Source: Neopestalotiopsis rosae (Eukaryota > Ascomycota > Sordariomycetes > Amphisphaeriales > Sporocadaceae). From it: 64,000 bases of DNA. The notes below the pieces were generated by a model. It made no database searches, was not told where the DNA came from, and saw only the letters and a program-made list of their open reading frames with translations. Shown here in pieces: positions 29,454 through 41,688 of the stretch. Each line of letters opens with the position of its first letter. The first letter of the stretch is position 1. The translations under genes were made by a program, and so were the position numbers. The stretch covers positions 6,324,001 to 6,388,000 of the forward strand of contig JALGAS010000001.1 of the NCBI GenBank assembly GCA_023078685.1. The letters run 5' to 3'.

Positions 29454-30217
29454 TTAGATTGTAAGTCCCTCCATCTCATCTAGACCATCTCCCTTTCCTT
29501 CGTCCAGCTTAGGATCCGAGATCGTCAATCTCTGCATTGCATTTACATCGTCATCATCCTCTTCGTCCGAATCAGAGGAACTCTGTGTACATGGTTAGCG
29601 ATGCAGGTCATTTCTTGTGTGCTTTGACTTGCCTCAGAGTTCTCATTACCGCTCTCGAAGTCGGTGTCCTCGCCATCTTTCCAACCCCAGTCCCAGAGGA
29701 CCTCTGGGAAGCCACGACTGTATCCTTGAATAAACTTTTCAAGCAAAGAATCGATACTCTTGGTCAAGAAATTTTCCTTGTAATGCACCTTGGGGGGCGC
29801 ATGCTCGCCTTCCGTGGGCATGTCTTGCAGCATGTTCTTGTTGACGACTCGGGCCTTGATAATGATCAAGAATAGATCTTTCACAATGCCGGTCTTGAGC
29901 TTCTTGGCCCAGCTGATCTCGATCTTGTATTGGTCGAAGAATTCATAAGGAGGAAGCTCCCCACACTCTTGGACGTGAGCGTGAACGACATTGACTACCT
30001 TGAGAAAAGCACCAGCAACGGTCTTGTACATGTAGTCGGGGTAATGTGCCCGCAAGGCTCGAACGACCTTTCTTGCGTCCTTGTTCTCAAAGTTTCCCGC
30101 CTTTCTCCACAGCATGCCATGCTAAGGCAAGATGTTCATAAGCTTCGGGGTCTCTCGAGGGGTTTTGAAAGGCTGCGAAGCAGCCTTGTTCCGCTTCTTA
30201 TGGGTGGCTTTACCCAT
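29454..30217 (-). CDS. Unrecognised protein, frame interrupted by one TAG codon
   Basis: Exon 1 is 30217-29633 and exon 2 is 29582-29454, joined by a 50-nt GC-AG intron (donor GAG|GCAAGT, branch GCTAAC, acceptor ACAG). Translation starts MGKATHKKRNKAASQPF (basic, nuclear or nucleolar in style), reaches codon 32 = TAG (30124-30122), and then continues in the same frame with HGMLWRKAGNFENKDARKVVRAL and ~160 more residues. The acidic exon 2 tail (SSSDSDEEDDDD) appears only if the GC-AG intron is removed. Total 238 codons. Possible readings: a nonsense allele or sequencing error; initiation at ATG 30115 after a 31-codon upstream frame; or a weak GC-AG intron whose acceptor is CCTTAG. The family is not recognised. 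It is divergent from CCT7. Confidence 0.6.
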
Positions 30218-30850
30218 GGTAGGAGAAACGGATGATGCAGAGACAACAAAGAATATTGTCTTTGCAGAAATTGGAAGTGGGTGAATGAAGATGAGAGCAG
30301 GAAAGTGTCGCCTGTGAGGTGGGTTGTGTCTTCTGGCGGGTCTAAGTGTTGTTTGTAGCTTGGAGTCCGAGACGTAAATTGGACTATAAAAGGCTTGGCA
30401 TCCAGCAACTATTGGTGTCTAGCCTCGCCTGCTGTTCGAGTTCAGTTGGCAGCTGGCCAGGCTCCACTAGTGCAAATGGAGCGTCTCTTAGCTTCTGCGT
30501 GCTCTGGACAGGATACATAGGTGCCCCACTACGAGGCTCGGGGCCCGTGCGTCCGCTGCCCAGCAGTACATACGTGCTGTATCTCAAGAGCTGCGGGCCA
30601 CCACCCAGGTTTTAGGCCCCCCCGAGCCCCCCCTTACTGTAGGTGGTGCTGATTGGAGAGAGGCAACAATTTTTTGAAGCTCTCCTAATAAAGCTCCAAG
30701 GCTGGGAAAATCCAACAAGGAGTCAACAAGCCGTCCCCACCAATACTACCGACTGAAGCCCCTCGCCTGTGTTCCAGCTCAGACTTTCTCCTTCCTTTTA
30801 TTGTAGAGGATTTCTCACTGCTGCAGGACTCAGCAGACTCAGCAGACAAG
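30218..30850. other. Divergent promoter region between the unrecognised gene and CCT7
   Basis: 633 bases with pyrimidine-rich leader sequence before CCT7. No RNA gene is seen. A run of C (GGCCCCCCCGAGCCCCCCC) is near 30616. Confidence 0.5.
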
Positions 30851-32620
30851 ATGTCTTTCGGCGGGCAAACCCCCACCATCATCGTCCTGAAAGAAGGTAA
30901 GGCGATCCCTGCTGAAGTTTTGTCCATCCTATCCTGCCGGGTTTAATGCATGCAAGCAAAGAGCCAGACCGAGCTGACGTTGTAATTGCAAGGAACCGAT
31001 ACTTCTCAGGGCAAGGGACAGATCATTTCGAATATCAATGCCTGTCTCGCAGTGCAGAACACGATCAAGCCCACCCTGGGCCCCTATGGCGGTGATTTGT
31101 TAATGGTGGACGAGAATGGCCGGCAGACAATCACAAACGATGGCGCCACCGTCATGAAGCTTCTCGACATTGTCCACCCAGCAGCAAGAATCCTCGTCGA
31201 TATTGCGCGATCGCAAGATGCCGAAGTCGGAGACGGAACAACCTCTGTCGTGGTGTTGGCCGGTGAGATCCTGAAAGAGATCCGCGAGCATGTCGAGCAA
31301 GGTGTCAGCTCCCAGGTTATCGTTAAGGGCCTGCGGAGAGCTTCCACCATGGCCGTCAACAAGATCAAGGAAATCGCAGTCCGGACAGATGAGGCGAACA
31401 GAAGGGAAACCCTCAGCAAGCTTGCAGGCACCGCCATGACGAGCAAGCTGATCAAGAGAAACACGGGATTCTTTACCGAGATGGTTGTGGATGCTGTTCT
31501 GTCGCTTGACCAGGACGACCTGAACGAGAGACTTATTGGCATCAAGAAAATCCCCGGTGGCTCCCTCACCGACTCATTGTTCGTCAACGGCGTCGCCTTC
31601 AAGAAGACCTTCTCGTACGCTGGTTTCGAGCAGCAGCCCAAGTCTTTCCAGAAGCCCAAGGTGGTTTGTCTCAACGTCGAACTCGAGCTCAAGGCCGAGA
31701 AGGACAATGCCGAAGTACGAGTTGAGCAGGTGTCCGAGTACCAGGCCATTGTCGATGCGGAATGGCAGATCATCTTCAAGAAGTTGGAGGCCATCTACCA
31801 AACCGGAGCCAAGGTTGTCCTCTCCAAGCTGCCTATTGGAGATTTGGCCACTCAGTACTTTGCGGATCGCGATGTCTTCTGTGCTGGTCGCGTTTCTTCC
31901 GAGGATATGGAGCGTGTTGTTCAGGCCACTGGCGCTACCGTCCAGTCTACTTGCTCCGACATTCAGGCACACCACCTCGGCACATGTGGTACGTTCGAAG
32001 AGCGCCAGATTGGTGGAGAGCGATTCAACTTCTTCGAGGAGTGCCCCGAGGCAAAGACGTGCACTTTGGTCCTGCGTGGAGGTGCTGAGCAGTTTATTGC
32101 CGAGGTTGAGCGATCGCTGCACGACGCCATCATGATTGTCAAGCGTGCCATTAAGAACCACATGATTGTTGGTGGAGGTGGTGCTTGCGAGATGGAGATT
32201 TCGGCGTACCTGCACAGCTTCGCCGACAAGAAGGTCTCCAACAAGCAGCAAGCCATCATCAAGTCCTTTGCCAAGGCACTCGAGGTTATTCCTCGCCAGC
32301 TCTGCGACAATGCTGGCTTCGATGCTACAGACATTCTCAACAAGTTGAGAGTAGAGCACCGCAAGGGCAACGTCTGGGCAGGTGTGGACTTCCAGAACGA
32401 AGGCGTCACAGACATGATGGAGAGGTTTGTGTGGGAGCCCGCTCTGATCAAGATCAATGCTCTCCAGGCCGCAACGGAAGCCAGTTGCTTGATCTTGGGC
32501 GTTGATGAGACGATCAGAAATGAGGAGAGTGCACAGCCGCAAGCTCCTGGCAAGCCGCTGCCTCCGGGAGCCGCCCAGCGAGCATTGAGAGGCCGTGGTA
32601 GGGGTATGCCGAGACGGTAA
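30851..32620 (+). CDS. CCT7: T-complex protein 1 subunit eta (CCT7)
   Basis: Two exons (30851-30896, 30993-32620) with a 96-nt intron give 557 residues. The first exon encodes [15 protein letters not shown]; the conserved start makes this choice firm. Group II chaperonin motifs are [23 protein letters not shown], the ATP-site [12 protein letters not shown], the apical-domain core, [12 protein letters not shown] and the equatorial C-terminal [16 protein letters not shown]. Eta-specific wording includes the early [20 protein letters not shown] and the [10 protein letters not shown] tail. It is one of eight subunits of the cytosolic TRiC/CCT ring that folds actin, tubulin and WD-repeat proteins with ATP. 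No truncation is seen. Confidence 0.97.
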
Positions 32621-33365
32621 ATGAGGCTTAGAAAATAATCATAGAACCTGGAGCATAAATGCATGATGGCTCATCAGGTACATAATCAGAAATGACATGG
32701 CGCCATACAGAGCCATACTGATGAAATTTTCTCCCTGCCCAGACTGTATCATTCGTTGCATGTGTTATTAATTCTTGATCTTTCCGGTCCCTCACGGTTG
32801 CCTCTAGTGTCAATGCTCAAGACTGAATGGAGCAGTAGCTGTCCAGTCACGCACCATCGTTTTTCGTGAATGCAGCTTCTAGTCTCACACGATCAAAGAG
32901 GCAATTGTAGAAGCAATCAAGGTTCCCATATTATTTGTGAATCACACTTTTTTGTTTTATTCTGTTTTTCCTTTTTTCAAATTTTATATCGAACTTTTCC
33001 TGTCTTGACTTTGCAGTAAAAACATCATGAGGTCACTCGCGGACATCCTATGATTTGCTCATTTCAATGTACCATCACGACTATGTACTCCGTACTGGAT
33101 AATCCCTTTTGTACAAAGGGAAAAAGTAATGCAATGCATGGGTAAGTGGTGACGGAGATATAATTGACGTAGATGTGTATAACGAGAATTGACCAATCAA
33201 GATGTGCATGTCAGATCGGAAGCGTGGTTAAAATGGGTCTGTGCGGAACGGACTTTTTCTCGGCCGGCCCTGGGTCGCGTTTCCCAAGCTGGACCCGAAA
33301 AAGTTCCTAGCTAGAGCTGGCAGCCGGAAGATCGCAGGACGAGGATTAGGACACCAGCCGCAGCC
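32621..33365. other. Intergenic between CCT7 and the uS2m gene
   Basis: Includes the CCT7 3' region and the mitoribosomal promoter. AT- and pyrimidine-rich at 32930-33000; no gene. Confidence 0.5.
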
Positions 33366-34717
33366 ATGATTGTCAGAGAATTTGGTGTTCGTCAGGGTGA
33401 GTATTGACGCTCCCATTCATCAATTGACCTTGCTAACTGGTACGTACCACTCTAGGCCGGAAAGCCCTGGCAACATCGTTGCGACAAGGCCCAAGATGTA
33501 TACGACAGCTCTCGTCCCTCTCGGAGACGTCAGGGACGCCCGTAGCATTTGCCGATCCTGCCGTCGATGGCTCACTTCAGCAGAACGATCCCGCCAAGTC
33601 CCAGCGATCAGCACTCTTTAAGCAGAGTGTCAAGCCTTCGAGGAAACGGACGGTCGCGGTGGACGGCATCAGGGCCGATTACGAGGTCGCAATGCAGACG
33701 CGCAAGAACCAGCGACCGATTGGTACCACCATCGAGCACACCTACTCGCCGACCGACGTCTTCAGCAATCCTCCGGGACCCAAGGATGTCACTCTGGAGC
33801 TCCTCATGGCCTCGCAAGCACACATGGGCCACCACACGTCGGTATGGAATCCGGCAAACGCACGATACATTTACGGTGTACGGCAAGGAATCCACATCAT
33901 CTCCCTCGAAGAGACGGCAGCACATCTACGTCGTGCCGCTCGTGTTGTTGAGGAAGTGGCCTACCGAGGAGGCCTGATTCTGTTTGTGGGAACGCGGCCA
34001 GGGCAGACACAGATTGTGGCGCAAGCAGCAAAGCTGGCCGGAGCTTGCCACTTGTTCAGCAAATGGACACCAGGCACAATCACCAACAGCGACGTGATCT
34101 TACCGAACCTACCAATGAAGATTATCGATCAGCACGACAACGAGTTGGTCGGCTTTGAAAAACACCTTTCGTCGCGGCGGGCGCTGGTGCCAGACTTGGT
34201 CGTGTGTCTGAACCCTCTAGAAAATGCTGTCATGCTGCGCGAGTGCGGCATGGCAAACGTGCCGACAATTGGTGTCATTGATACCAACACGGAACCTACA
34301 TGGGTAACGTATGCCATCCCGGCAAATGATGATAGGTAATGCTCTTCAAATGATATTCTCCTGCATATACATTAGTCTAACAAATGGATTAGTTTCCGTT
34401 GTATGGCCGTCATTGGCAGTGTTCTGGGCCGGGCCGGTGAGGCTGGTCAGAAACGACGCCTCGAGGCCGCTGAAAAGGGCATTGTCGAATGGACAACACC
34501 GCCACCCATCCATGACTTCATGGTGAAGGAGAGAAAGCAGCAGGTGTGGGCTCAACGGATGAACGATGAGGCCAAGGCCGAAAAAGTCAAGACCCTTGGA
34601 GTTGAGCAACCCAATACAGAACAATCTTCCGATGAGATCTCGATACGTCAAGCGATGAGAGAATTGGAAGATGAGGACATGAAGAGCATGCTGGCGGGCG
34701 AGGGTGAAGACAAATAG
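33366..34717 (+). CDS. Mitochondrial small ribosomal subunit protein uS2m (MRP4/RPS2)
   Basis: Three exons (33366-33396, 33456-34335, 34393-34717) with 59- and 57-nt introns give 411 residues. The basic N-terminus (MIVREFGVRQGRKALATSLRQG) is a mitochondrial presequence; it is only recovered when the short first exon is included. The uS2 domain begins around LLMASQAHMGHHTSVWNP, followed by IYGVRQGIHIISLEETAAHLRRA, GGLILFVGTRPGQ, WTPGTITN, PDLVVCLNPLENAVMLREC, PTIGVIDTNTEPTWVTYAIPANDD and SFRCMAVIGSVLG, where the last junction crosses intron 2 in phase. A charged C-terminal extension of ~90 residues follows, as usual for fungal mitochondrial uS2. Confidence 0.95.
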
Positions 34718-35355
34718 GACAGTTGCCCGAGGGGAGAAAGAATTTTCGGCGCACTCTTGGCTTTGTACGTCGACACTGCCATCAGAGAATGTACAACATA
34801 ATACCGTGTAGCATTCTAAACAGCCAAATGTACTTGTGTATACTATCATGATATTTACTTATCTTTCAGCGACTTATAAATTTGATGATATTCAAACAAG
34901 TCTACCAGCCGTACCTTTTGAAAACATGTCAACAATCAACAAACGTGTATACAGCCATTGACGGATAATCCACATTATGATGCAGTTTTTGTGGATTTGG
35001 TTGGCTGAGATCAGCGCAGTATCAGGTTCTATAAGAAGTAGCAATAGTGGATCTGGGACGCTCGACCTGCCTATTATGGCCAGTTCTAACAGCCACGCAT
35101 CTCAACCTCCAACGCCCAAACCCTGGCGAGGAGCCGCCAAGCCCCTTCACATGGACAGAGAAGGTCGGATCGGATTTGCCGATCTCCCTCGCAGCCATTG
35201 AACCTGAGCATTCCCCCCATTATTCATTGTTGGTATGGTCCGACTCGGCTGCGCAGTGCAGTGCAGTCCATGATGTCGTCTTACAACTCCCCGTTCCCAT
35301 TTCTCTTGAGGCTGATCAGCCTCATCGGTACCGGAGCCGATCGCGTCAAAACGAA
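34718..35355. other. Intergenic, promoter of the Zn2Cys6 regulator
   Basis: No gene supported. Local repeats of GTGCAGTGCAGT and a palindromic TGAGGCTGATCAGCCTCA (about 35308-35325) lie close to the regulator start; the latter could be a protein-binding site. Confidence 0.45.
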
Positions 35356-37406
35356 ATGAGCTCGCACACATCCTACAAGGCTAGAAGAACACCACAGGCT
35401 TGTGTCGCATGGTGAGAGTCCTCGTCCCGCTTGTTTTTCTATCCAAGTCATCATCAATACTCAAATGTCTGTTCGCTGCAAATTAACATTTCTTTCAATC
35501 TCATCAGTCGTCGCCGGAAAACCAAATGCGACGGTGTGCGGCCTCGCTGCCGCCATTGCGCATCGCGTCATCGGCAGTGCGTGTGGCCAGATGACTCTGC
35601 TGATGGCTCACCACACATTGCCACGCCACTCTCGCCAGTGCCGTCCACCGTTGTCACTGCCATGACCAGCAGTCCTACGACGGTGCCCTCTGCGTTGCCC
35701 GAGTGGCCCGCCGTCAAGAGATGTCTTGACCTGTTTATTCAATATCACTGGGCCACGGACTTTTGCTCATTTCTGCATCGGCCAGATTTTGAGGCCCACT
35801 ACTCGGAGACGCCATTCTTGGCCGTGTCTATAGTGGCCTTGTGCTCGCGATATCTCACGCAAGAGGAGGCTCACGGCCTCTTTGGATGCGAAAATGGTCA
35901 CCAGGTTTGGGCACGGTATACTCAACTTGCCAGGAGTCTAGCCAAGGAGACCTCGGATGATCCGAAGGGTATGCATTATACACGCCCTCCTTTCCATACC
36001 GTGACGATGCTGACGAAGATGTATGTGTAACAGTCTCTAATATACAAGCTAATCTGGTGCTCGGCCACTCTGAATTACTGGCTGATGCCGGGTCGAGCCA
36101 CTGGTTGCATATAGGCACTGCGATACGCATGGCGCAAATCATGAGGCTAAATCGGGAGTTTCACCAGAGGCATTCCCTCAAGGAACAAGAAATCAGACGA
36201 CGCACGTTTTGGGCATGTCTCCTTTTTGACCGGCTGATCGCCTTCTTAATGGCCAAACCTCGGACTTTGTATGAGGTGCACATATCCGTAGCCCTGCCCA
36301 TATCCGAAACATCCCTTACGTACGGCGAGGCGACCAACGGCCTGACGCTGGCCACACTTGGCGTCGGCGGCTTCATGGGGCGAGTCTCGGACACGGGTCT
36401 CATGCCGTTTTACATCAAGACGCTGACCCTGTGGAGCGCCGTGGCGGACATCAAGATCTGCGGCGGCCGCTTCTTCGAAAAGGCCGTGCCGACGCACCCG
36501 GCCAGCCGCTTCTACCAGCGGCACCACAAGCTGCGCGAGTGGGTATCGGCGCTGCCGCCGAGCCTGGCCTGGAGCCAGGACAACTACAATCTGCACTGCT
36601 CCGTCGGCCAGGGGAGCGTCTTTGCCACGATGCACTTTTTGCTACACAGCGCCTTTTGCGTCGCGCACCAGCTCTACCTCCCGCAGGCCAACGGGCAGTC
36701 CATGCTCACGGACAAGCTGGACGCGAGCGGGTGGTCGCTGCTGAGGAGGGAGCCCGCCTTTATCAATACCTGCGTCTCCAACGCGCTCGTCGTCGGCGAG
36801 ATCGCCTCGACGCTGTGGGAGGCCGGGCCGACGGGCGTGGCTCAGCTGCAGTCCGTCTGGATCGCCAATGCCATGTTATCCGCTGCGCCGACGTTCTTGT
36901 GGCTGCAGTTTGCAAGCGATCTGGAGGGTATCCAGCCGGAAACCCGCAACCAGGCGCAGGCGTACCTGTCCTTGTTCACGACCGTCATCTCGACGTGGAA
37001 CTCGTGGGCCGTGGCCAAGCCGTGGAGAAACACTATCCGCGTATGGACGGCGGTGTATCGTCTAGTGTACCTCGGCGAGCCCATTACCATTAATCTAGAC
37101 GGCACCGACGAAGAAGCCACCGCCAACAACGCGGAGCCGGGAGGCCAAGAGTCCTCCTTTACCGACGACTATCTCAAGGCCCAGTACCGACCCGAGCCCG
37201 GCAACGGTCTCTGCCCCCTGCCGGGCGACGGCTCGCATTCTCTGCGCGAGGCCTCGTACCTCAACAACACGCTGCGCCTCAATGTCATTGACGAGGCGGC
37301 CAAGCGGGCGTTGCTGCATGGCATGTGGCTCCAGTTGGCGAATGGGTGGCCGAATGATTTTGGTGGCATGGATGATTTTGCATTTGACTTTCCTATCGCA
37401 CAGTAA
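35356..37406 (+). CDS. Zn2Cys6 fungal transcription factor
   Basis: Three exons (35356-35411, 35508-35968, 36034-37406) with 96- and 65-nt introns give 629 residues. The binuclear cluster is completed only by splicing intron 1: residues ACVAC, then RRRKTKCDGVRPRCRHCASRH and RQCVW, i.e. all six cysteines. A Ser/Thr/Pro-rich linker and a fungal-specific regulatory domain follow, with the typical SSHWLHIGTAIRMAQ and RRRTFWACLLFDRL blocks (the phenylalanine/leucine-rich middle homology region). The C-terminus ends in an acidic-aromatic tail (DDFAFDFPIAQ) that could activate. It would bind CGG-type half sites; its target genes cannot be told. The adjacent esterase (556 bases downstream, same strand) is a candidate target only by position. 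Confidence 0.92.
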
Positions 37407-37961
37407 TGAGATATGACACATTGATACCATGATTAGAAAGATTAATTTAGATGTTTTGTTGGTCATATATTATCCTGCCATGGATTGACTATAGGCTCGC
37501 TTCAAAAGGCATGGTTTATTTTAGTGTTAGATCGAATCTACTCTGCCTCTGGCTCTACTACTTAGTTATAACACATGACCATTCGCTCACTTCATGAATA
37601 TTGATCCCAACGAGCCATCTCTTTTCCAAATTATATTATCAAAACAACCAGTACAATTGATATAGTACTGTTAATCGTCAACATGCATCAAGTGGTTGGG
37701 CAGTGCATTCTGCCTCACCTTACAACACATCCGATCACCGATCGGCTTATCCGACGGTGCTCCCTCTCCCAACCGCTTGGATTGCCACGACACAGCCCAA
37801 CCAGGTCGACGCGTACTGAATAAAAGACCTTCTCTGCTTTGTTGCTCTCCAAGACCTTTCCCCTTATAATCCATTATACTTGCCTAAAGTGTTTCCCCCT
37901 CGACGTCATTCTATACTAATCACAACATCGTTTCTGCCCACTCCTGAAAGAAGAAAGAAAG
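37407..37961. other. Intergenic, promoter of the second esterase
   Basis: No gene. The last ~250 bases are pyrimidine-rich, typical of a leader; AT-rich in the middle. Confidence 0.5.
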
Positions 37962-39411
37962 ATGCCACCTTCCCCAAGCGCACAGGGCTCGCGGTCCCCA
38001 TCCAGGGCCGCGGCCAATCCCATCCATCCAGACTTTGTCGACCGTTTGGACCAAGACTTTATAGACTTTTACAACTCGACGCTCGGCAGGACGACGCCAG
38101 ACAATAGCGCGCCGTTGGAAGAGGTACGGAAGCAGAGAGCCAAATTTCACTCACAAAAGGCTCGCAAGTATGCACACACGGCCTTTATACAAGACATTAA
38201 GCTCGAAGCCCCAGATGGATTTCCATTTACTGTGAGATTGTACAAGCCAGATCCGCGCACGTCGCCGTATGGTGCTGGGCCTTATCCTGTACATGTTAAT
38301 TTCCATGGTGAGTATTGTATTCTGATGAAAGTATGATCAATCCATGGAGCCTCGACTAATTCCTGTACAAGGCGGCGGGTTCACATTTGGTGATCTCAAC
38401 AGCGACGCGAAGATATGTATGCAAATACGAACGCGCGTTGGTATCATGGTTGCCGATGTAGACTACAGACTACGCCCTGGTATGTAAATACCCAACCCTG
38501 GCCGTATACACACTCAGACTAATTCTATGATACAGAACATGCCATGGGCAGAGGACATGATGACTGCTGGGCCGCAGTACAATACGTAAGCAACTAATTT
38601 TTCACTCGCAAATGTTTGAACATCCATGCTAAATCTTCAATAACAGATGCACAGTCACGGCGCTCAAGTAAACGCCCGGCAAGACTCGATATCAATAGGC
38701 GGCATCTCGGCCGGGGGTCAAATCGCAGCAGTGGTGCAACAACTAGCCCGAGACGCCGCCATCCCGCTCAAGTTTGCCTTTCTCGGCGTGCCCGTGACGG
38801 CGTCGCACTCGCACTACCAAAAGGCGTCGGACTCGGAGTTTCCCTCCTTTGTCGAGAACGAGTTCGCGCCCTGCCTCAACTGGGCCCGCATCATGTTCTA
38901 CCGGGAAAACTCGGACATGAAGGACGCGGCGGCCGCCCTCGACGCCGAGGCCGCCGCGCTGCCCGAGTTCTACTCGAGCCCGCTGTCGGGCGACCTGCGG
39001 GGCATCTGCCCGACCTTTATCGGCACCGCCAGCGCCGACCCTTTACGCGACGAGGGCGAGGCGTACGGGCACAAGCTCGTGGCCGCGGGCGTCAAGACCA
39101 CCATGCGCCGGTACGAGGGCGTGCCGCACCCGTTTATGCACATGCCCGTGCGCAAGGCGGAAATGTACACGCACGACCTGTGCGATGCCCTGCGGACGGC
39201 GCACGGGGTCGCGTTTGTCAAGCCTAGCCTGGGCGTGTTTCCTCGCCGGAAAATGTTTCAGTCGTCGTCTGCTTCTTCATCCCGCCAGCCGCAGGCCATG
39301 ATGCAAAGGCCTGGGCCTGCGCAGGTTGGAGGGTATAAGCGAAAGATGGCTGCTCGGAGTTGGAGTTGGACGCCGGGCAAGTTGGCGCTGGCGTCGAGGT
39401 TGAAGCAGTAG
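37962..39411 (+). CDS. Alpha/beta hydrolase, HSL-type esterase
   Basis: Four exons (37962-38307, 38372-38479, 38536-38585, 38647-39411) give 422 residues. HSL-family residues: the oxyanion motif HGGGF spans intron 1, DVDYRLRPEHAM spans intron 2, the nucleophile elbow is GISAGG, the acid lies in ASADPLRDEG and the base in VPHPFMHM. After the catalytic core a ~70-residue Ser/Gln/Arg-rich tail follows, unusual for the family. No signal peptide. The short third exon (50 nt) is required for frame. The role is an intracellular esterase or lipase of unknown substrate. Its position next to a Zn2Cys6 regulator suggests possible coregulation, which is weak inference. Confidence 0.88.
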
Positions 39412-40912
39412 AGTTGTTGTTGGTGTGCTTATGATACCATCGCATCAGGAGAGTTATCTCTCGCAATACCCAGAAATAGATATAGATAGCGTCAAGATGG
39501 ATTAATGCACCATAGAGATTGAAATAAGAAAAAAAGGAATAAAAGAATATCAAAGCGTACCGATGACCCTGGTGGTGCATTGATTTTGATTTCCGAGCCT
39601 CCTCACTAACCATTCTTTCGTTCAATTAGAGATAGCATGAATGTTAGTAGGTACAATTTGTACAATCAGCCCACTTGATTCTGGCTTCATGCTTCAACCA
39701 GCTCTGCTCGCCAGTTGTTGAAAGTTGGGAACAAGACATCTGGTTTCGCAGTGATACAGAACGAGGGAGACCAACCTTCCATGACACATGAGACCAGCTC
39801 CAATGTGAGGATAGGCAAGTTAGATGACTTGGAAGGCGCTGTTCTTCTCGACCATGACATTCACTCATCTGGTGACCAGCAAAATCATGTCTGATAGACC
39901 ACAAATTTCGTTCCATCATTGCCAAGTAGAGATTGCCGATAGATGTGGACTTCGGCTGATCTCTGAGCCTCGAAACAGAGCTCAAGAAGCTGTATTTGTT
40001 ATCTCAAGACCGCTGCCATCATAGCCGTCACTGAAGCATCTTAGCAATATAGTCCAACATTAATGGATCTGCCATCTCGTCAATTACTGACGGATTGGAG
40101 GTTATTCCGGGTCGTGTACCACCAGTGTAAGTGACGAACTATGCAAATTGGCAGTAACTGATCTGGGTAAGCACCTACCCACTGCCCCACTAATGCCCTG
40201 CTCTCTGGGACAGGTATAAAGTTGAAGCTATGAAGATATTTACGACGCCTTTTGTCTGGCCGTGAAAACCGCCGGTCCATCCGTTCCGTTGAGACATTGT
40301 TAATGTCCCAATCCTGCCGTCAAAGGAAAGCCACTGTTAATAATCCAGTTCCGCATTCCCGTTTATAGATTGCCCAGAGAGTTGTAGAGATCCACGTGTG
40401 TTTGACCTATACTATGGTGGATGTTGGACCCTGAGAATTGAGCACCCCGCATTGCCAATGTCGAATGACGTTGAGACCTGCAGCAGCACAAAAAAACCCA
40501 GGTAAAGACAAATGCAGGCAAGCAGAACAAACAAGCAGCGGATGGAAGCAAGAAGACAAGCTCCCAATTGGGTTGGCTCACGCCTGCCATCATCATGACT
40601 GACCATCAGCTCCCCATTCAGCTCAGCTCAGGGAATGTTGGAGAAGGTGCAAGGTGAAAGTCACAGAAAAAAAGGCATCCAATGGGAAGCTACGAGGACA
40701 AACGAAACTGTGACAACTCTAATTCCACAACCTTGGACATATTTTTTTTCTTCCCTCGACTCCACCTCTTTCTCCACCAAAAAATACCATCCAGACTTTC
40801 TCATCAGATTCTTCGTGAACAATAATTGTGACCATTGCAACACTCTCGTCAACTAAAGATAATTTCTCATCTCAAGAACTCAATTCATCTCTCTCTCTAC
40901 CCAAACGCCACC
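39412..40912. other. Intergenic, 1.5 kb
   Basis: No gene or RNA is supported. Near 40700-40900 the sequence becomes strongly pyrimidine-rich, a likely leader and transcription start zone of the Bet v1-like gene. Confidence 0.5.
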
Positions 40913-41688
40913 ATGTCTGCCCCTGCCGCTATTCCCACCTCCACTTCGGTCGTTGAGAGCGCCGTCATCAACGCCCCTCTCAGCCATGTCTGGCACCACA
41001 TCAAGTGTGAGTGACCTACCTATTGCATTGCTGGCTGGCCAGGTTCCACTTCTATAGGCCACAAACGGCAAACATCTTCAAGCAACGCCCAATGCTTGCA
41101 ACCAACCGCCGCCTGCCTTGTCTCCAAATGATTATTTTACAAAGTCTATTGTCAATAGAAACCCATGAATAGAGTGAGCTGACTCGTTCCAATAGTGCAG
41201 AACTTCAGCAACTTCTGGACTGCCCTGAAGGCCAGCGAGTTTGTCAAGTCTCAGGAGGAGACCGACATTGTCAAGTGGACCTTCAAGGACGGTACCGAGC
41301 TCGAGGTCAAGCAGGAGGAGCACAGCGTAAGTAGTTCATGTCTTGTTGTACTATGCGGCGTGGGGTCCTAATCTGGAAAATAGACCATCAACCACTTCAT
41401 CACCTACAGCGTCATCACCGCCAAGCCTGAGCTCACTTACACCACCGTTGTCAGCACCATCCGCCTCTACCCCGTCACCTCTGGTTCCGCCGAGGGCAGC
41501 ACCTTTGTTGAGTGGACCGGCAACTTCTCCAGCGACGCTGATGCTGGTAAGTTTCTAGTTGACCCTTTATACTCATTGCACCAATTTCAGTCATATATTA
41601 ATGCTTCAATTCAGGTGTCATCCAGGATGCCAAGTTCAAGCGCCGCGATGCCCTCGCTGATCTGGCCAAGGCTGCCAACAAGCTGTAA
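40913..41688 (+). CDS. Bet v1/SRPBCC-like lipid-binding domain protein
   Basis: Four exons (40913-41006, 41196-41326, 41384-41546, 41615-41688) give 153 residues; the first intron is 189 nt. The whole protein fits the polyketide cyclase/Bet v1 helix-grip fold: SVVESAVINAPLSHVWHHIK (first strand and helix), NFSNFWTAL, alternating beta strands through VKWTFKDGTELEVKQEEHS, YTTVVSTIRLYPVT, STFVEWTGNFSSDA, and the long C-terminal helix VIQDAKFKRRDALADLAKAA. Such proteins bind hydrophobic ligands in a cavity. The ligand is unknown. The Kozak-like CGCCACCATG and heavy use of GCC/CTC/AAG codons suggest high expression. Confidence 0.85.

Noticed and set aside
31574..32542. 322-codon minus-strand frame
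   Set aside because: Antisense shadow of CCT7; same explanation, no motifs.
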